Assembly (NCBI GenBank): GCA_015063535.1
Contig: SVTY01000008.1
Span: 26,410 to 90,409, forward strand
Length of the DNA: 64,000 nt
Direction of reading: 5' to 3'
DNA from: Oscillospiraceae bacterium
Lineage (GTDB): Bacteria; Bacillota; Clostridia; Oscillospirales; CAG-272
A program made the translations under genes and the position numbers. Below are positions 53,460 through 61,557 of the stretch, one piece after another. How positions within the stretch are numbered: position 1 is the stretch's first letter; every line of letters starts with the position of its first letter. The notes below the pieces were generated by a model that was not told the origin of the DNA, made no database searches, and was given only the letters and a program-made list of their open reading frames with translations.

Positions 53460-54857
53460 TTACTGCTTGTCCTCGGTATCCTCGGTCTGTGTCGGCTTCT
53501 CCTTCTTCGCCTTCGTTTTGCGGTATGCGCCGATACGGAACATCTTGCAGAAGGTGTCTCCGATGTTTTTGAAGATCCGCGCCGAAACCGATTCATGCTC
53601 CTCGTGTGGGTCTACCAAGGAATCGGCGGCATAATAATCCGCCGTATCCGCCGACAGCGACTTCTTCTTCAGCTTGGTGTCGATCAGCTCCTTGCCCAAC
53701 GCCACCGCAAAGGCAAAGATCGGCACACCCACGATCATACCAATCACCCCGAAGAAATCGCCCATGATGATGATGGAAACGATGACCCCCAAGGTGCTGA
53801 TGCCCGTGGTGTTGCCCAAGATCTTCGGGCCGATCACATTGCCGTCAAGCTGCTGAATGAGCAGAATGAGAATGAGGAAAATAAGTGCCTTGGAGGGGCT
53901 GACGATGAAGATGATAAAGAAGGACGGAATGGCTCCGATAATGGGTCCAAAGATAGGAATGATGTTGGTGATGCACACGATGGTCGAAACCAACAGCGCA
54001 TAGGGCATGCGGAACAGGAGCAGAACCACCAGCGTGATCACACCGATAATCAGCGAGTCGATGATCTTGCCCAAGAAAAATCCGCCGAAGGTGCGGTGGC
54101 AAAGCCGCACATAGCGATAAAACCGACGCTTTCCCTTATGGGTAAAGAGAGCGGTGGTGATCTTCAGCACCTGCGCCTTCAAGCGCTCCTTTGCCGCCAA
54201 AACGTAGATCGAAATGAAGATGGCAAGGACGATGTTCTTGATACTGATAATCAATCCCATGCCGTACTGCACCACATAGTCCATCACGGTGTCGAACAGG
54301 TCGCCCGACTTGGACAGAAGACCCTGCACGGCGGCAAGGATGGCTTCCTCGTCCACGATCTCGGTACGCTTGTCCATCAAGTTTGAAAGGAAGCGGTTGA
54401 TGTTGTCGGCGGTGTTGGCGAGATGGGTGTCAAAGTCCTTCACAAAGCCCATCACACTGTCGACCAGCTGCGGGATCACCAAGAAAAGAAATGCCGTCAG
54501 CACGGCAAATGCCGTAAGATAGGTCGCCAACAGCGACAGACTGCGAAGCAGATTTTTGTTTTTGATCTTCTTAAAAACCTTGAACTCAAAGAGCTTCAGA
54601 ATGGGATTCAGGGCATATGCCAGCGCAAAGCCGAGAATGATGGGTGTCAGCACCGACATCACCTTGGAGAAGATGGAGGCAAACACCGAAATGTTCACGA
54701 TGGCGTACAGTGCCACAAAGACAATGCCGCAGATCAGTCCGATGGCACCGAGGCTTTTTTTGGAGCGTCCCGAAGGGGGCTTGCCTCCGCCCGTGTCGCC
54801 TCCCTTGGCGGCATCCGTGGCAGTATCGGTGGCGTGTGTATGTTCGTCTTGATTCAT
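53460..54857 (-). CDS. AI-2E family transporter
   Basis: 465 residues. Cytoplasmic N-terminal low-complexity 35 residues, then about eight hydrophobic helices in the AI-2E/TqsA pattern. Conserved elements include GFFLGKIIDSLIIGVIT, NIIPIFGPIIGAIPSFFII and QQLDGNVIGPKILGNTTGIS. Members export autoinducer-2 or act as Na+/H+ antiporters; the specific substrate is open. The C-terminal 70 residues are charged and end in a Lys/Glu/Thr-rich tail. AAAGGAA lies before the ATG. Confidence 0.92.
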   Translation of the reverse strand: MNQDEHTHATDTATDAAKGGDTGGGKPPSGRSKKSLGAIGLICGIVFVALYAIVNISVFASIFSKVMSVLTPIILGFALAYALNPILKLFEFKVFKKIKNKNLLRSLSLLATYLTAFAVLTAFLFLVIPQLVDSVMGFVKDFDTHLANTADNINRFLSNLMDKRTEIVDEEAILAAVQGLLSKSGDLFDTVMDYVVQYGMGLIISIKNIVLAIFISIYVLAAKERLKAQVLKITTALFTHKGKRRFYRYVRLCHRTFGGFFLGKIIDSLIIGVITLVVLLLFRMPYALLVSTIVCITNIIPIFGPIIGAIPSFFIIFIVSPSKALIFLILILLIQQLDGNVIGPKILGNTTGISTLGVIVSIIIMGDFFGVIGMIVGVPIFAFAVALGKELIDTKLKKKSLSADTADYYAADSLVDPHEEHESVSARIFKNIGDTFCKMFRIGAYRKTKAKKEKPTQTEDTEDKQ

Positions 54858-55004
54858 AAGGTCAGATTCCTTTCACTGTGTTACAAAAATTCAGAACCGA
54901 AAAAATGCGATTCCTCGACAAATACTATTGTATATTTTTTTTGCCCGTAAGTCAAGAGAAAACAAAAAATTTAACATATTATAAATAATTTTTCTCGTTT
55001 TGAC

Positions 55005-55033
55005 TTGAAAAACCTCCGTGACTATGGTATATT
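55005..55033 (+). promoter_or_regulatory. Promoter of ispE
   Basis: TTGAAA (55005-55010), 17-bp spacer ending TATGG, TATATT (55028-55033). Confidence 0.65.
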
Positions 55034-55077
55034 TTTATTGGTAAGACCAATTTACGAAGCAAAAGGAGACAGCGGCA

Positions 55078-55974
55078 ATGACACGGCAGACCACTGAGCG
55101 AGGATACGCAAAGATCAACCTGCATTTGGATATGACGGGACGGATGGCGAACGGCTATCATCGGGTAGAAACGGTGATGCAGACCGTATCCCTGTATGAC
55201 GAGGTGACTGTCACCCTCACGGAGGACGGCACGCTGTGCGCCTCATGCGCCATAACGGGCGTTCCCACCGACGAGAAAAACATCGCCGTTCGGGCGGCGG
55301 CGCTCTTTCTCGGACGGATCGGTGCCTCCGAGGGTGTTCGCATCCATATTGAAAAGCAGATCCCCATGGCGGCGGGCATGGCGGGAGGAAGTGCCGATGC
55401 GGCGGCGACCCTGCGCTGTCTGAACCGCCTGTACGGCGAGCCGCTGACCGTGGCGGAGCTGTGCGAGCTGGGTGCCACTCTTGGGGCAGACGTTCCCTTC
55501 TGCATCATGGGCGGAACGGCTTACGCCGACGGACGGGGAGACCGCTTACACCCCTTCCCCGCCATGCCCGACTGTCACATCGTTTGCGCCTGTGAGGGAG
55601 AGGGCGTTTCCACCCCGTGGGCGTATCGGCTCTTAGACTCCCTGTATGACAATTTTGAGGAGGGCGGCTCCTACCGCCCCGTGGATACCGACGGACTGAA
55701 GCAGGCACTTACCTGTGGCACTCTTACGGAGATCGCCCGCTCTCTTTATAACATTTTCGAGACCCCTATCCTGCGCGAGCGCCCCGTCGCCGCCGAACTG
55801 CGCTCGCTTCTCTTGGAGAACGGCGCAGTGGGTGCTATGATGAGCGGAAGCGGCCCGTCGGTATTCGGCTTGTTTGACTCGGAGTGTGCCGCCGAGAACG
55901 CCGCCGAAGCCCTGAGACAAAAGGGCTACCGCCCCTATCTCTGCCGACCGATCGTCCCCTATGAGACGAAGTAA
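55078..55974 (+). CDS. ispE: 4-diphosphocytidyl-2-C-methyl-D-erythritol kinase
   Basis: 298 residues, GHMP kinase fold. It begins AYAKINLHLDMTGRMANGYH-like after a short lead, has the ATP loop PMAAGMAGGSADAAATLRCL and the C-terminal GAMMSGSGPSVFGLF. The enzyme phosphorylates CDP-ME in the MEP isoprenoid pathway, normal in Clostridia. AAAGGAG precedes the ATG. A single gene. Confidence 0.96.
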   Translation: MTRQTTERGYAKINLHLDMTGRMANGYHRVETVMQTVSLYDEVTVTLTEDGTLCASCAITGVPTDEKNIAVRAAALFLGRIGASEGVRIHIEKQIPMAAGMAGGSADAAATLRCLNRLYGEPLTVAELCELGATLGADVPFCIMGGTAYADGRGDRLHPFPAMPDCHIVCACEGEGVSTPWAYRLLDSLYDNFEEGGSYRPVDTDGLKQALTCGTLTEIARSLYNIFETPILRERPVAAELRSLLLENGAVGAMMSGSGPSVFGLFDSECAAENAAEALRQKGYRPYLCRPIVPYETK

Positions 55975-56052
55975 TAACCAACCTCTCTACGTTGCGGCGT
56001 GTTCCACCCGCAACGCTTTTCCTTGAAATTTTCGGAAATTTGCAAAAAACTC

Positions 56053-56080
56053 TTGACAAAAAAATTTTTTATGTTATAAT
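56053..56080 (+). promoter_or_regulatory. Promoter of the leader upstream of the CNNM-type gene
   Basis: TTGACA (56053-56058), 16-bp spacer, TATAAT (56075-56080). Confidence 0.8.
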
Positions 56081-56133
56081 AATTTATAATATGATTCGGC
56101 AATATACCGAACCAAGAAAAAGGAGAAAGTCAA

Positions 56134-56193
56134 GTGGACGGCGACAGTACCGGTCGAAGTACGTGTTTGAATCTTTTGAATAAAGCTGTTTGA
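56134..56193 (+). CDS. Putative 19-residue leader peptide
   Basis: A GTG start at 56134 with AAGGAG 8 bp upstream opens a 19-codon frame (MDGDSTGRSTCLNLLNKAV) that stops 1 bp before a strong terminator. The promoter is 54 bp upstream. This layout, promoter, translated short frame, terminator, then a transporter gene 96 bp on, is that of a transcription attenuator. An overlapping frame from the ATG at 56091 (30 residues, very basic) has no ribosome site. It could also be a small independent gene or RNA. Confidence 0.5.
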   Translation: MDGDSTGRSTCLNLLNKAV

Positions 56194-56194
56194 T

Positions 56195-56233
56195 GCATAA
56201 CCTGCGTTCCGAGGACTCAGGCTATGCTTTTTT
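56195..56233 (+). terminator. Terminator/attenuator before the CNNM-type gene
   Basis: GCATAACCTG pairs with CAGGCTATGC (one A-C mismatch), followed by TTTTTT. It is located between the leader frame and the transporter gene. Confidence 0.8.
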
Positions 56234-56328
56234 GCGTTTATTTCAAAAATCGTCCTGCCCCGCCCCGCCGAACTTCTCCCCATCCGACCGCACAGCGGCG
56301 GAAATACATTTTATTTTAAGGAGACATC

Positions 56329-57669
56329 ATGCCTGACGGTAGTCTACTCAAAATCATTTTAATGCTCATCTGCCTTGCGTTTTCCGCATTCTTTTCCTCC
56401 AGTGAGACCGCATTTACCTCATTCAACCATACCAAAATGAAGAATCTTGCCTCCGAGGGCAACAAAAAAGCCGCCCTTGTGATGAAGATGTCCGACAATT
56501 ACGACAAGCTGCTTTCCACCATTCTCGTGGGAAACAACATCGTCAATATCGCCCTGTCCTCCATTGCCACCATCTGGTTCATGCAGTTGCTGGCAAACGG
56601 TCCCGTGGCAGGCTATTATTCCGCCATTTCTACCATCATCACCACCGTCGTGGTGCTGATTTTCGGAGAGATCACCCCCAAGAGCCTTGCCAAGGATCGT
56701 CCCGAGGGCTTTGCCATGGGCGTCGCTCCCTTCCTGCGGGGCATTATCGTGATCCTGATGCCCGTCAACTTCCTGTTCATGCTGTGGAAAAAGCTGATGT
56801 CCAAGATCTTCAAGCCCGCCGAGGAGGAAGCAGTCACCGAGGGTGAAGTGCTGACGCTGGTGGACGAAGCGCATGAGGGCGGGAGCATCGACGAATACAA
56901 CAAGGAGCTGATTGAAAACATCTTCGACTTTGACGACCTCTCTGCAGGAGAGATCGCCACCCACCGCACCGACATGACCATGCTCGCCGAGGAGGACTCG
57001 ATCGAGGAATGGGAGACCATCATCAACAACAGCCGCTTCTCCCGCTACCCCGTGTTCGGAGAGAATGTGGACGATATCATCGGCGTGCTGGATGCCCGTG
57101 AGTACTTCCGCTTGGAGGATAAGAGTCTGGAAAGCATCCGAAAGAACGCCATCAAGCCCGCTTACTTTGTGCCCGAAACGGTCAAGGCGGACGTCCTGTT
57201 CCGCAACATGAAGAAGAACAAGGAATTTATCGCCATCGTGCTGGACGAATACGGCGGCGTACAGGGTCTTGTGACCTTCACCGACCTTGTGGAATGCCTT
57301 GTGGGCGAATTTGCCGAGACCGACGATAACGAGGAGCCTCTTGAGACCGTGGAGCAGCTGGAGGAAAACCGTTGGCAGATCAACGGAACCGCCACCGTGT
57401 CCGAGGTCGAGGATGCGTTGGGACTGGAGATCGCCGATTGCGATTCCGATACCTTCGGCGGCTTCGTGCTGGGTCTGTACGGTTCGATCCCAGAGGACGG
57501 CTCTACCTTTGAGCTTTCCACCGAGCAGATGGATATTTCGGTCTTGGAGATCAAGGATCACCGCATCGAAAAAGCCGTGGTCACCCTGAAGGAGCCCGCC
57601 GAGGAGGATGACGAGAAGGAAAAAGAAAAGGAACCCAAGCCCTCCAAGAGCGAAGCGGTTCAAGCATAA
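56329..57669 (+). CDS. CNNM/CorC-family transporter (hemolysin-like, DUF21-CBS)
   Basis: 446 residues. N-terminal DUF21 (CNNM) membrane domain with SSSETAFTSFNHTKM and three further helices with IFGEITPKSLAKDRP. A CBS pair follows (about 200-325), with SRYPVFGENVDDIIGVLDA and VLDEYGGVQGLVTFTDLVE, then the CorC_HlyC domain to about 420. An acidic/Lys tail of ~25 residues is at the end. CNNM/CorC proteins export Mg2+ or other divalent ions and bind ATP-Mg in the CBS pair. AAGGAG precedes the ATG. Expression is probably limited by the upstream attenuator. Confidence 0.93.
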   Translation: MPDGSLLKIILMLICLAFSAFFSSSETAFTSFNHTKMKNLASEGNKKAALVMKMSDNYDKLLSTILVGNNIVNIALSSIATIWFMQLLANGPVAGYYSAISTIITTVVVLIFGEITPKSLAKDRPEGFAMGVAPFLRGIIVILMPVNFLFMLWKKLMSKIFKPAEEEAVTEGEVLTLVDEAHEGGSIDEYNKELIENIFDFDDLSAGEIATHRTDMTMLAEEDSIEEWETIINNSRFSRYPVFGENVDDIIGVLDAREYFRLEDKSLESIRKNAIKPAYFVPETVKADVLFRNMKKNKEFIAIVLDEYGGVQGLVTFTDLVECLVGEFAETDDNEEPLETVEQLEENRWQINGTATVSEVEDALGLEIADCDSDTFGGFVLGLYGSIPEDGSTFELSTEQMDISVLEIKDHRIEKAVVTLKEPAEEDDEKEKEKEPKPSKSEAVQA

Positions 57670-57708
57670 AAAGAGACGCTGTTGCCACGCAACAGCGTCT
57701 CTTTTTAT
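57668..57708. terminator. Bidirectional terminator
   Basis: AAAAAGAGACGCTGTTG / CAACAGCGTCTCTTTTT, a 17-bp perfect stem with a five-base loop, between convergent genes. Confidence 0.93.
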
Positions 57709-57712
57709 CGGC

Positions 57713-58003
57713 TCATTCCCCGTCCTTGCGGCACTCGTGATCCAACCAGATCACACCCAGATTGAACGCCTCATACAGTCCGTCCTTGTCTCCCTGCCGC
57801 AAGATCTTGTTGGGATCCTTGGAATCCACCACCTGGATCAGGATCTTGCCGGGCAAGCCCTTGTCGTTGTAGGACATGATCTCCAGAAGCAGAATGCACT
57901 TCTCGTTCATGTCGCCGTAGCAAATGGTGTTATCCTCCCGAACCAGCGGCCATCCCCGATATTCCAAATACTTGCCGCTGACCTTTTCTCTTGTCTCTGC
58001 CAT
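57713..58003 (-). CDS. Small conserved-looking protein of unknown function
   Basis: 96 residues from the ATG at 58003 (AGGAG 7 bp upstream; another in-frame ATG lies directly before it). Mixed alpha/beta composition, soluble, with GKYLEYRGWPLVREDNTICY at the start and LNLGVIWLDHECR at the end. No known motif was recognised. It has its own ribosome site and shares a strong terminator with the CNNM gene, which supports a real gene. Confidence 0.72.
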   Translation of the reverse strand: MAETREKVSGKYLEYRGWPLVREDNTICYGDMNEKCILLLEIMSYNDKGLPGKILIQVVDSKDPNKILRQGDKDGLYEAFNLGVIWLDHECRKDGE

Positions 58004-58106
58004 CATCAAACTCCTCTTTTCTTCCAATCTATCGTAGCGGAAAGCTCCGCATGAAACTCTTATTTATTATTATATCACAACTCCGACAGAAAGTCAACCC
58101 TATTTT

Positions 58107-59282
58107 TCAATCCTTTTTTTCGTCGTCCGCCCTATACGGACGGCACTTCAAAAAGGCATCCGCCGACCGTCCCTGTGCCAAGGTCACAACGGCATCCAGC
58201 CGTCTCGCCATGGCGTATTGCCGTGTGTCGGCAGGCGCATCGGCAGGCTTGGTCACCACCCGAACGGTCGGCGTCCTTCTCCGCTCGGCAAGCAAAGCCC
58301 GCCCACGCTCATTGGCGGCAAGCAAGGTCGTATACGCAGGCGGAGCCTCCAAGTCCTCGGGGTACACCCCCGCCAGACAGTACAGCATCACCCGACGCAA
58401 ATGGGAATCGGTATACCGCTTGGTGCGGATCCGTGCCATCAGCTCCTCGGCGCTTCCTGCCTCTCTTGCCGCCCGACAAATGCGATTGGCAAGACCGCCC
58501 TCGGTTCCGACGATACCGGAAAAATCCGCCCCCTCATACAAGCGGAAAAAGGACACCAGTGCCGCCGACAGGATCGCCTCCTGCGGCATCAGCCCCTCTT
58601 CTCTCACACGGCAAAATACCTCTGCCGCCTCCCGTGGCAGATACCGCTCTGCCTCCTTGTACCGCCCCTCCCGCCATAGCCGACGGATCGCCAAGGCAGA
58701 GGCATAACTCTCCTCGCAGAGCGTCTCCTGACCGTACTCCGCTCCTCGGCGTTTTACGGTCAACGCCCGCAGCGGAACGCCAAGCTCTGCGGCGGCACGA
58801 AGATACTCCACCCCCAACCGATCGTTGGAGCCAAGGCACCCTTCGACCCGCTCTCCGATCATTCGATCGTACGCCGCTGCAGCAGGCTCTCCCCGCTCCA
58901 ACGCCGCCCGATACGCCGAGCGGAACTCTGCCGATCCCGCCGCCTCGGCACAGCGGCGAAGCCGTTCGATGTCGCCGCACTCCGACCCAAATATCAACGT
59001 GTCACAGAACTGCCCCGCAATCGACACACCGCCTCGAGCGAAGCTCTCGGCACTTCCCGAGCAGTACGGAAAGGGCAGCTCCAGCACCAGATCGGCACCG
59101 CAGCGAACCAATGCCTCCGCTCTCGCATAGGCGTCCACCACCGCAAACTCACCTCTCTGCACCGTGTTTCCGCTCATCACGCACACGATCCGCTCCGCCC
59201 CCAGCCGACGAGCTTCCCGCAACAAATAGGCGTGTCCCTCATGCAAAGGATTCACCTCGCAGATCAAACCAAAATCGGACAT
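58107..59282 (-). CDS. tmcAL: tRNA(Met) cytidine acetate ligase (TmcAL)
   Basis: 391 residues from the ATG at 59282 (GGAAGG site). Nucleotidyltransferase fold with CEVNPLHEGHAYLL (HxGH motif), MSGNTVQRGEFAVVD, and GADLVLELPFPYCSGSAESFA, all family signatures. The enzyme uses ATP and acetate to form ac4C34 in elongator tRNA-Met. An elongator tRNA-Met gene is present in this window. The next gene, divergent, is acetate kinase; a metabolic link through acetate is possible. Confidence 0.93.
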   Translation of the reverse strand: MSDFGLICEVNPLHEGHAYLLREARRLGAERIVCVMSGNTVQRGEFAVVDAYARAEALVRCGADLVLELPFPYCSGSAESFARGGVSIAGQFCDTLIFGSECGDIERLRRCAEAAGSAEFRSAYRAALERGEPAAAAYDRMIGERVEGCLGSNDRLGVEYLRAAAELGVPLRALTVKRRGAEYGQETLCEESYASALAIRRLWREGRYKEAERYLPREAAEVFCRVREEGLMPQEAILSAALVSFFRLYEGADFSGIVGTEGGLANRICRAAREAGSAEELMARIRTKRYTDSHLRRVMLYCLAGVYPEDLEAPPAYTTLLAANERGRALLAERRRTPTVRVVTKPADAPADTRQYAMARRLDAVVTLAQGRSADAFLKCRPYRADDEKKD

Positions 59283-59348
59283 TTTCCATCCTTCCTTTCG
59301 CCAAATCGAAATCCCGCCGAAAAAACTTGAAATTCTGTCAAATAACCC

Positions 59349-59377
59349 TTGCAATATTTCGAAAAAAGTAGTATAAT
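59349..59377 (+). promoter_or_regulatory. Promoter of ackA
   Basis: TTGCAA (59349-59354), 17 bp, TATAAT (59372-59377). Confidence 0.85.
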
Positions 59378-59418
59378 AAAGGGGATAAACATATTTTCAA
59401 TTTTTGGAGGACTATACC

Positions 59419-60645
59419 ATGAATATCTTAGTTGTAAACGCAGGCTCCAGCTCCCTGAAATATCAGCTGATCGACACCGATACCGATACGCTGTATGCCA
59501 AGGGTATCTGCGAGCGGATCGGCGGTGATGGCTCCCTCATCGAGCATAAGCAGACCGTCAAGGGTCTGAAGGTCAAAAAGGAGCATCCCATGCAGAACCA
59601 TGCCGATGCCATGAAGCTGGTGGTCGAGCATCTGACCGACCCCGAGGTCGGCTGTATTTCGGGCATGGACGAGATCGAAGCCATCGGACACCGTGTGGTG
59701 CACGGCGGTTCCTACTTCTCCGAGTCCATTCTGCTGAGCGATGACGTACTGGAAAAGCTGAAGCTCTGCCGTGACTTCGCTCCCCTGCACACCGACGCCC
59801 ACCTGATGGGCATTAAGGGATGCCTCGATACCATGCCGGGCAAGCCTCAGGTATTGGTGTTCGACACCGCCTTCCATCAGACCATGGCTCCCGAAGCGTA
59901 TATTTACGCCCTTCCCTATGAGTATTACGAAAAGTACGGCATCCGCCGCTACGGAATGCACGGTACCTCTCACCGCTATGTCAGTGCCGAAATGGCGAAG
60001 CTCCTCGGCAAGCCCGTGGAGGAGACGAAGATCGTCACCTGCCACATCGGAAACGGCTCGTCCATCAGTGCCGTAAAGGGCGGTAAGGTCATGGATACCT
60101 CCATGGGATTCACTCCCTTGGCAGGAGTGGAAATGGGTACCCGTTGCGGCGATATCGACCCCGCCATCGTTCCCTATCTCATGGAAGCGGAGAACCTCAG
60201 CCCTGCCGAGATCAATACCGTCATGAACAAAAAGTCGGGCTTCCTCGGTGTTTCGGGCTTCTCCTCCGACTCCCGCGATCTGGAGAATGCCATCGCCAAC
60301 GGCCCCTCCGACCCCAACTATGAGCGTGCCAAGCTGGCAGTCGATATTCTGAAGCATAACCTGAAGAAATATATCGGCTCCTATGCCGCCATCATGAACG
60401 GACTGGATGCCGTGGTCTTTACCGCAGGCATCGGTGAGAATAACCCCAACCTGCGTGAGCTGGTCTGCGAGGACATGGAATTCTTCGGCATCGAATTTGA
60501 CAAAGCCGCCAACGACGCCGCTCCCCACGTCTCCGAGAATACCCGCATCTCCAAAGCATCCTCCAAGGTTGCCGTATGGGTCGTTCCCACCAACGAGGAG
60601 CTGGTCATCGCCAAGGATACCGCCGCACTCGTCGCAGGCAAGTAA
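59419..60645 (+). CDS. ackA: Acetate kinase
   Basis: 408 residues from the ATG at 59419 (GGAGG 8 bp upstream). ILVVNAGSSSLKYQL, IGHRVVHGG, VFDTAFHQTMAPEAYIYALP, HGTSHRYV and HIGNGSSISAV are the family motifs, with the catalytic Asp and Arg present. It interconverts acetyl phosphate and acetate with ADP/ATP, the main energy-yielding step in many Clostridia. No pta gene is adjacent. Confidence 0.98.
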   Translation: MNILVVNAGSSSLKYQLIDTDTDTLYAKGICERIGGDGSLIEHKQTVKGLKVKKEHPMQNHADAMKLVVEHLTDPEVGCISGMDEIEAIGHRVVHGGSYFSESILLSDDVLEKLKLCRDFAPLHTDAHLMGIKGCLDTMPGKPQVLVFDTAFHQTMAPEAYIYALPYEYYEKYGIRRYGMHGTSHRYVSAEMAKLLGKPVEETKIVTCHIGNGSSISAVKGGKVMDTSMGFTPLAGVEMGTRCGDIDPAIVPYLMEAENLSPAEINTVMNKKSGFLGVSGFSSDSRDLENAIANGPSDPNYERAKLAVDILKHNLKKYIGSYAAIMNGLDAVVFTAGIGENNPNLRELVCEDMEFFGIEFDKAANDAAPHVSENTRISKASSKVAVWVVPTNEELVIAKDTAALVAGK

Positions 60646-60661
60646 GACTTACATAGAATCA

Positions 60662-60692
60662 GGGAATCCACACCGTGGATTCCCTTTTATTA
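60662..60692 (+). terminator. Terminator of ackA
   Basis: GGGAATCCAC-ACC-GTGGATTCCC followed by TTTTATTATAG. Confidence 0.92.
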
Positions 60693-60755
60693 TAGCATAA
60701 ACAGGAAAAAAAAGCAACCCCTTCTTTCAATTACGCCAAAGGCGTAACATCCATT

Positions 60756-61072
60756 GTAGGGCGGGGCTTGCTCCCGCCGTTCCATTCCGTTTCGATTTTC
60801 ATCCTTCTCAGACAGTCGGGGACGCCTGTCCCTACGGGTTTGTAAAAACATAGCAAGCTCGCCCGTTGTACCAACAAAACGGCTTCGCTTTTATTTTGTT
60901 GTAGGGCGGGGCTTGCTCCCGCCGTTCCATTCCGTTTCAATTTTCATCCTTCTCGGACAGTCGGGGACGCCTGTCCCTACGGGTTTGTAAAAACATAGCA
61001 AGCTCGCCCGTTGTACCAACAAAACGGCTTCGCTTTTATTTTGTTGTAGGGACAGGCGTCCCCGACTGTCCG
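60756..61072. repeat. Tandem 145-bp composite repeat (C arm + A unit, twice)
   Basis: Two nearly identical 145-bp units (60756-60900 and 60901-61045), each a GTAGGGCGGGGCTTGCTCCC arm, linker TTCCATTCCGTTTC, and an A-type left arm with a middle containing AACAAAACGGCTTCGC. A right A arm closes the block at 61046-61072. A lone TTACGCC-AAA-GGCGTAA hairpin is at 60731. Confidence 0.88.
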
Positions 61073-61088
61073 TTCCATGTTCGCACAA

Positions 61089-61322
61089 ACTTCGTAAGCC
61101 TTCCCCAGCGGGGAAGGTGGCACGAGCCTTGCGAGTGACGGATGAGGAGATCGCCTGATGTACAAATCAAATATAGAAACGAACCGTTTATTTTGATTTA
61201 AAAGATTCTTTTCGTTTAGAAACAAGCATACCCACACCTTAATCTACCCTGCAAACGGCGATCTCCTCATCCGTCTTGCCTGTCGGCAATCCACCTTCCC
61301 CGCTGGGGAAGGCTTACGAAGT
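61089..61322. mobile_element. MITE-like element D, copy 1
   Basis: 234 bp, with long imperfect inverted ends ACTTCGTAAGCCTTCCCC ... GGGGAAGGCTTACGAAGT, sub-terminal GACGGATGAGGAGATCGCC and its inverse, and an AT-rich centre (TTTATTTTGATTTAAAAG). No coding capacity for a transposase. Copy 2 starts at 63792 in the same orientation with only a few differences. Confidence 0.85.
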
Positions 61323-61354
61323 GAGTGCAAACATAACAAAAAATCACTCCCCTC

Positions 61355-61453
61355 ATTTACGCCAAAGGCGTAACATCATTTGCCGAAGGGCAAACATCAT
61401 TGCCGTCAGGCAACATCATTTTGCAAAGCAAAACATCATTTGCCGAAGGCAAC
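61355..61453. repeat. Hairpin array with CATCA spacers
   Basis: Five hairpins in the same order as the array at 37108: TTTACGCC-AAA-GGCGTAA, TTTGCC-GAAG-GGCAAA, TTGCC-GTCA-GGCAA, TTTTGC-AAA-GCAAAA, TTTGCC-GAA-GGCAA. Loops differ while stems are kept. Confidence 0.85.
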
Positions 61454-61497
61454 ATAACAAAAAATCCTCCCTCCTTCGCCAAAATCCGCAGGAATGG

Positions 61498-61526
61498 TTG
61501 CAAAAGGCGGAAAAATATGGTATAAT
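61498..61526 (+). promoter_or_regulatory. Promoter of the methylase/DUF262-HNH operon
   Basis: TTGCAA (61498-61503), 17-bp spacer ending TATGG, TATAAT (61521-61526), 31 bp before the methylase ATG. Confidence 0.85.
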
Positions 61527-61557
61527 AGAGAAAAGAATTGTATTTTGGGAGAGAACC

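Noticed and set aside
55992..56183. 63-codon basic frame over the leader upstream of the CNNM gene
   Set aside because: It starts before the promoter, so only the part from 56091 could be transcribed, and that has no ribosome site; the GTG frame at 56134 fits better.
60690..61500. Transposase or integrase gene
   Set aside because: All frames here come from repeat sequence; no DDE, serine or tyrosine recombinase motif was found in this stretch or elsewhere in the window.
61276..61557. N-terminal extension of the methylase frame
   Set aside because: It would translate the MITE end, the hairpin array and the promoter; the ATG at 61558 has a ribosome site and matches the family start.
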